Source: Favolaschia claudopus (Eukaryota > Basidiomycota > Agaricomycetes > Agaricales > Mycenaceae). From it: DNA of 64,000 bases. Location: positions 1 through 64,000 of the forward strand of contig JAWWNJ010000221.1 of assembly GCA_037176885.1 (NCBI GenBank), in the 5' to 3' direction. This document shows, in pieces, positions 62,734 through 64,000 of the stretch; the first letter of the stretch is position 1, and each line of letters begins with the position of its first letter. The notes below the pieces were generated by a model, which did not search any database, was not told the DNA's origin, and saw only the letters and a list, made by a program, of their open reading frames with translations. Made by a program: the position numbers and the translations under genes.

Positions 62734-62779
62734 ATACATCATGTTTTAAAGAGTGCATTACATCTCAAAAAATACTTCT

Positions 62780-64000
62780 CTATTCAACTTGTTGAACCTC
62801 GTCATCGTGAAATTGAACGGACCATGTGTTGACCGCGTCATCCTCTTCTTCATCCAGGAATATGTAGGGCCGGTCGGAGTCCAACAGAAGCTCTCTTTCC
62901 AAGTCATGTAGTTCCGTAGCTTCGCCGGCCACAGGATTATTGAGGTGTCTTGTTCGGAGTCGCAGTAAATGCCGGCGAAGATGTTTTGCATGTCCACCGT
63001 CAACACCAGCCAATCGCTGCAAGCCAGTACGGTAGAGATCGATTACGGAGTGCTGAGAAGGCATATCCGCTGTGAAATCAAATATCTTCGAAGCACAAAA
63101 GTGCTTGAGAAGAATGCCTACATCTTTTTCTTGTCGAACTTTTGCGTGATGTTTATTCTCGATATCAATACCGAGTTCAACGCAGATATGATCAGTAAGA
63201 TTTTGAACATGGCCTAAGGCAGGGGTAATTTTTTCCAACAGAGCCGGCCGCGCATTTACTCCATGCGCATGGGATTTGATTGAACCGTTGAATTGTTCGA
63301 CGCGAATATCTGTCTCCTTGAATGAAGATGCTTTGCCAGCGTTATTCATGAGCATTAATATTCCGCTGCGCAGAATCGGTGATATGTCTGCAGGCCAATC
63401 ATGGTTGAGATTGTGGAGGAGTTCCATGAGTTCGTTGGCGTAATTGTACCCGCCGCCGGCATAATACATGGGAGCCCAATATTTGAGCATTCTCTCCATG
63501 CGCTCGGGGTGCCCATGTTTTATAGCGTGCCGCATTTCCCGTAGGGTCATCAAGTCATGCATTAATAGAACCGCATGACCTGAGCGAGTGCTCCCCGTAA
63601 CTGTCTTGACACCTTCCGCTTCAAGACGGTCAATGGAGGGCATGAGGAAATTCGAAGAAATCCGGGAGCAAAGGCTCAAAAATCCGTCGTGTGTGATATT
63701 CTGTCCCAGTTTCTCCGGAGAATTGAGTCCAAGGACAGACATTGCTGCTTTCATGACGAGTGCACGAAGGACCACATCGAGAAACCGTAGCCAGGCGTAG
63801 AAATCAATCTTGCGAACATTTATTTCATTCCGGTTCGGGAGAAGCCGCAATAATGTCGCCAGGCTAACATCGTCTGCGTCGGCTCCACCCCAATAGTTTT
63901 TTCCGAGGTTGCTAATCATATTCATGCAGATATGCATAACACCGCTCAACATCGCAAAGCTCGATAGATGATCAAGGCGATTCTCGGAGCGATCCAAAGC
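62780..64000 (-). CDS. DUF6589-type protein, C-terminal part, runs off the window
   Basis: At least 405 codons uninterrupted on the minus strand, stop TAG at 62780-62782; the N-terminus lies beyond the window. Recognisable segments: AMLSGVMHICMNMISNLGKN, YWGGADADDVSLATLLRLLP, NEINVRKIDFYAWLRFLDVV, ELMELLHNLNHDWP, DIRVEQFNGSIKSHAHGVNA. These fit the DUF6589 family, widespread and multicopy in Agaricomycetes and thought to be transposon-related. No DDE triad can be assigned with confidence; candidate acids are in YAWLRFLD and the EQFN motif. Acidic tail (FLDEEEDDAV). Tail-to-tail with the helicase. Confidence 0.75.
   Translation of the reverse strand, partial: ALDRSENRLDHLSSFAMLSGVMHICMNMISNLGKNYWGGADADDVSLATLLRLLPNRNEINVRKIDFYAWLRFLDVVLRALVMKAAMSVLGLNSPEKLGQNITHDGFLSLCSRISSNFLMPSIDRLEAEGVKTVTGSTRSGHAVLLMHDLMTLREMRHAIKHGHPERMERMLKYWAPMYYAGGGYNYANELMELLHNLNHDWPADISPILRSGILMLMNNAGKASSFKETDIRVEQFNGSIKSHAHGVNARPALLEKITPALGHVQNLTDHICVELGIDIENKHHAKVRQEKDVGILLKHFCASKIFDFTADMPSQHSVIDLYRTGLQRLAGVDGGHAKHLRRHLLRLRTRHLNNPVAGEATELHDLERELLLDSDRPYIFLDEEEDDAVNTWSVQFHDDEVQQVE

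Overview
The window reads as nuclear DNA of a filamentous basidiomycete, most likely an Agaricomycete. It has short GT-AG introns of about 45-65 bp, a Plavaka-type transposase relic, a DUF6589 gene, a LysM secreted protein, chromodomain Ty3 elements and very many small terminal-inverted-repeat (TIR) elements. No rRNA, tRNA or CRISPR array was seen. It is a repeat-dense accessory region: about six genes or gene relics that do not look transposon-encoded lie in a mosaic of nested transposons. All calls were made by eye from the sequence, without database searches.

Layout. 1-9.5 kb: two-copy TA-flanked MITE family, Plavaka transposase relic (2844-4567), LINE scrap, then a Tc1-like element holding a hAT-like element holding a second hAT-like element (7766-9446). 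9.6-13.1 kb: a protein kinase gene with eight exons including an 8-nt micro-exon, then a 2.15-kb Tc1/mariner element with its own transposase and a nested MITE. 13.5-21.9 kb: a hypothetical gene fragment, then a complete Ty3-type LTR element (15009-21904) whose two 158-bp LTRs show no difference by eye, with a 1558-codon pol and a slippery GGGAAAA at the gag-pol junction. 22.7-23.8 kb: a six-exon secreted LysM-type protein. 24.0-27.1 kb: a DIRS-order retroelement with split direct repeats A1...B1-A2...B2 but no recombinase gene. 27.3-29.4 kb: pogo/Tigger-type transposase on the minus strand, abutting a chromodomain Ty3 remnant (29.4-32.2 kb). 32.4-34.0 kb: a 1585-bp LTR element whose only ORF encodes a KH domain, inserted in a Tnp2-type transposase relic. 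34-43.5 kb: MITEs, a Vts1-like SAM-domain ORF, a MULE-like foldback, and a Helitron-helicase/LINE mosaic. 45.0-49.6 kb: a small host gene split by a 3.6-kb unit with GCCGCC-rich ends that carries a WRKY-GCM1-like zinc-finger gene. 51.7-53.6 kb: an intact 12-exon MFS transporter gene. 54-60.3 kb: MITEs and LINE/Copia scraps. 60.7-64 kb: a RecQ-like helicase gene facing a DUF6589 gene tail to tail.

The most notable items are: the KH-domain LTR element, whose predicted mRNA 5' end is complementary over 11 nt to its own primer-binding site (Tf1-like self-priming); the composite element carrying a gene, whose removal in silico restores a host reading frame; the helicase plus DUF6589 convergent pair, a candidate two-gene mobile system; and a MITE placed at a splice acceptor, which appears to supply a replacement acceptor in frame.
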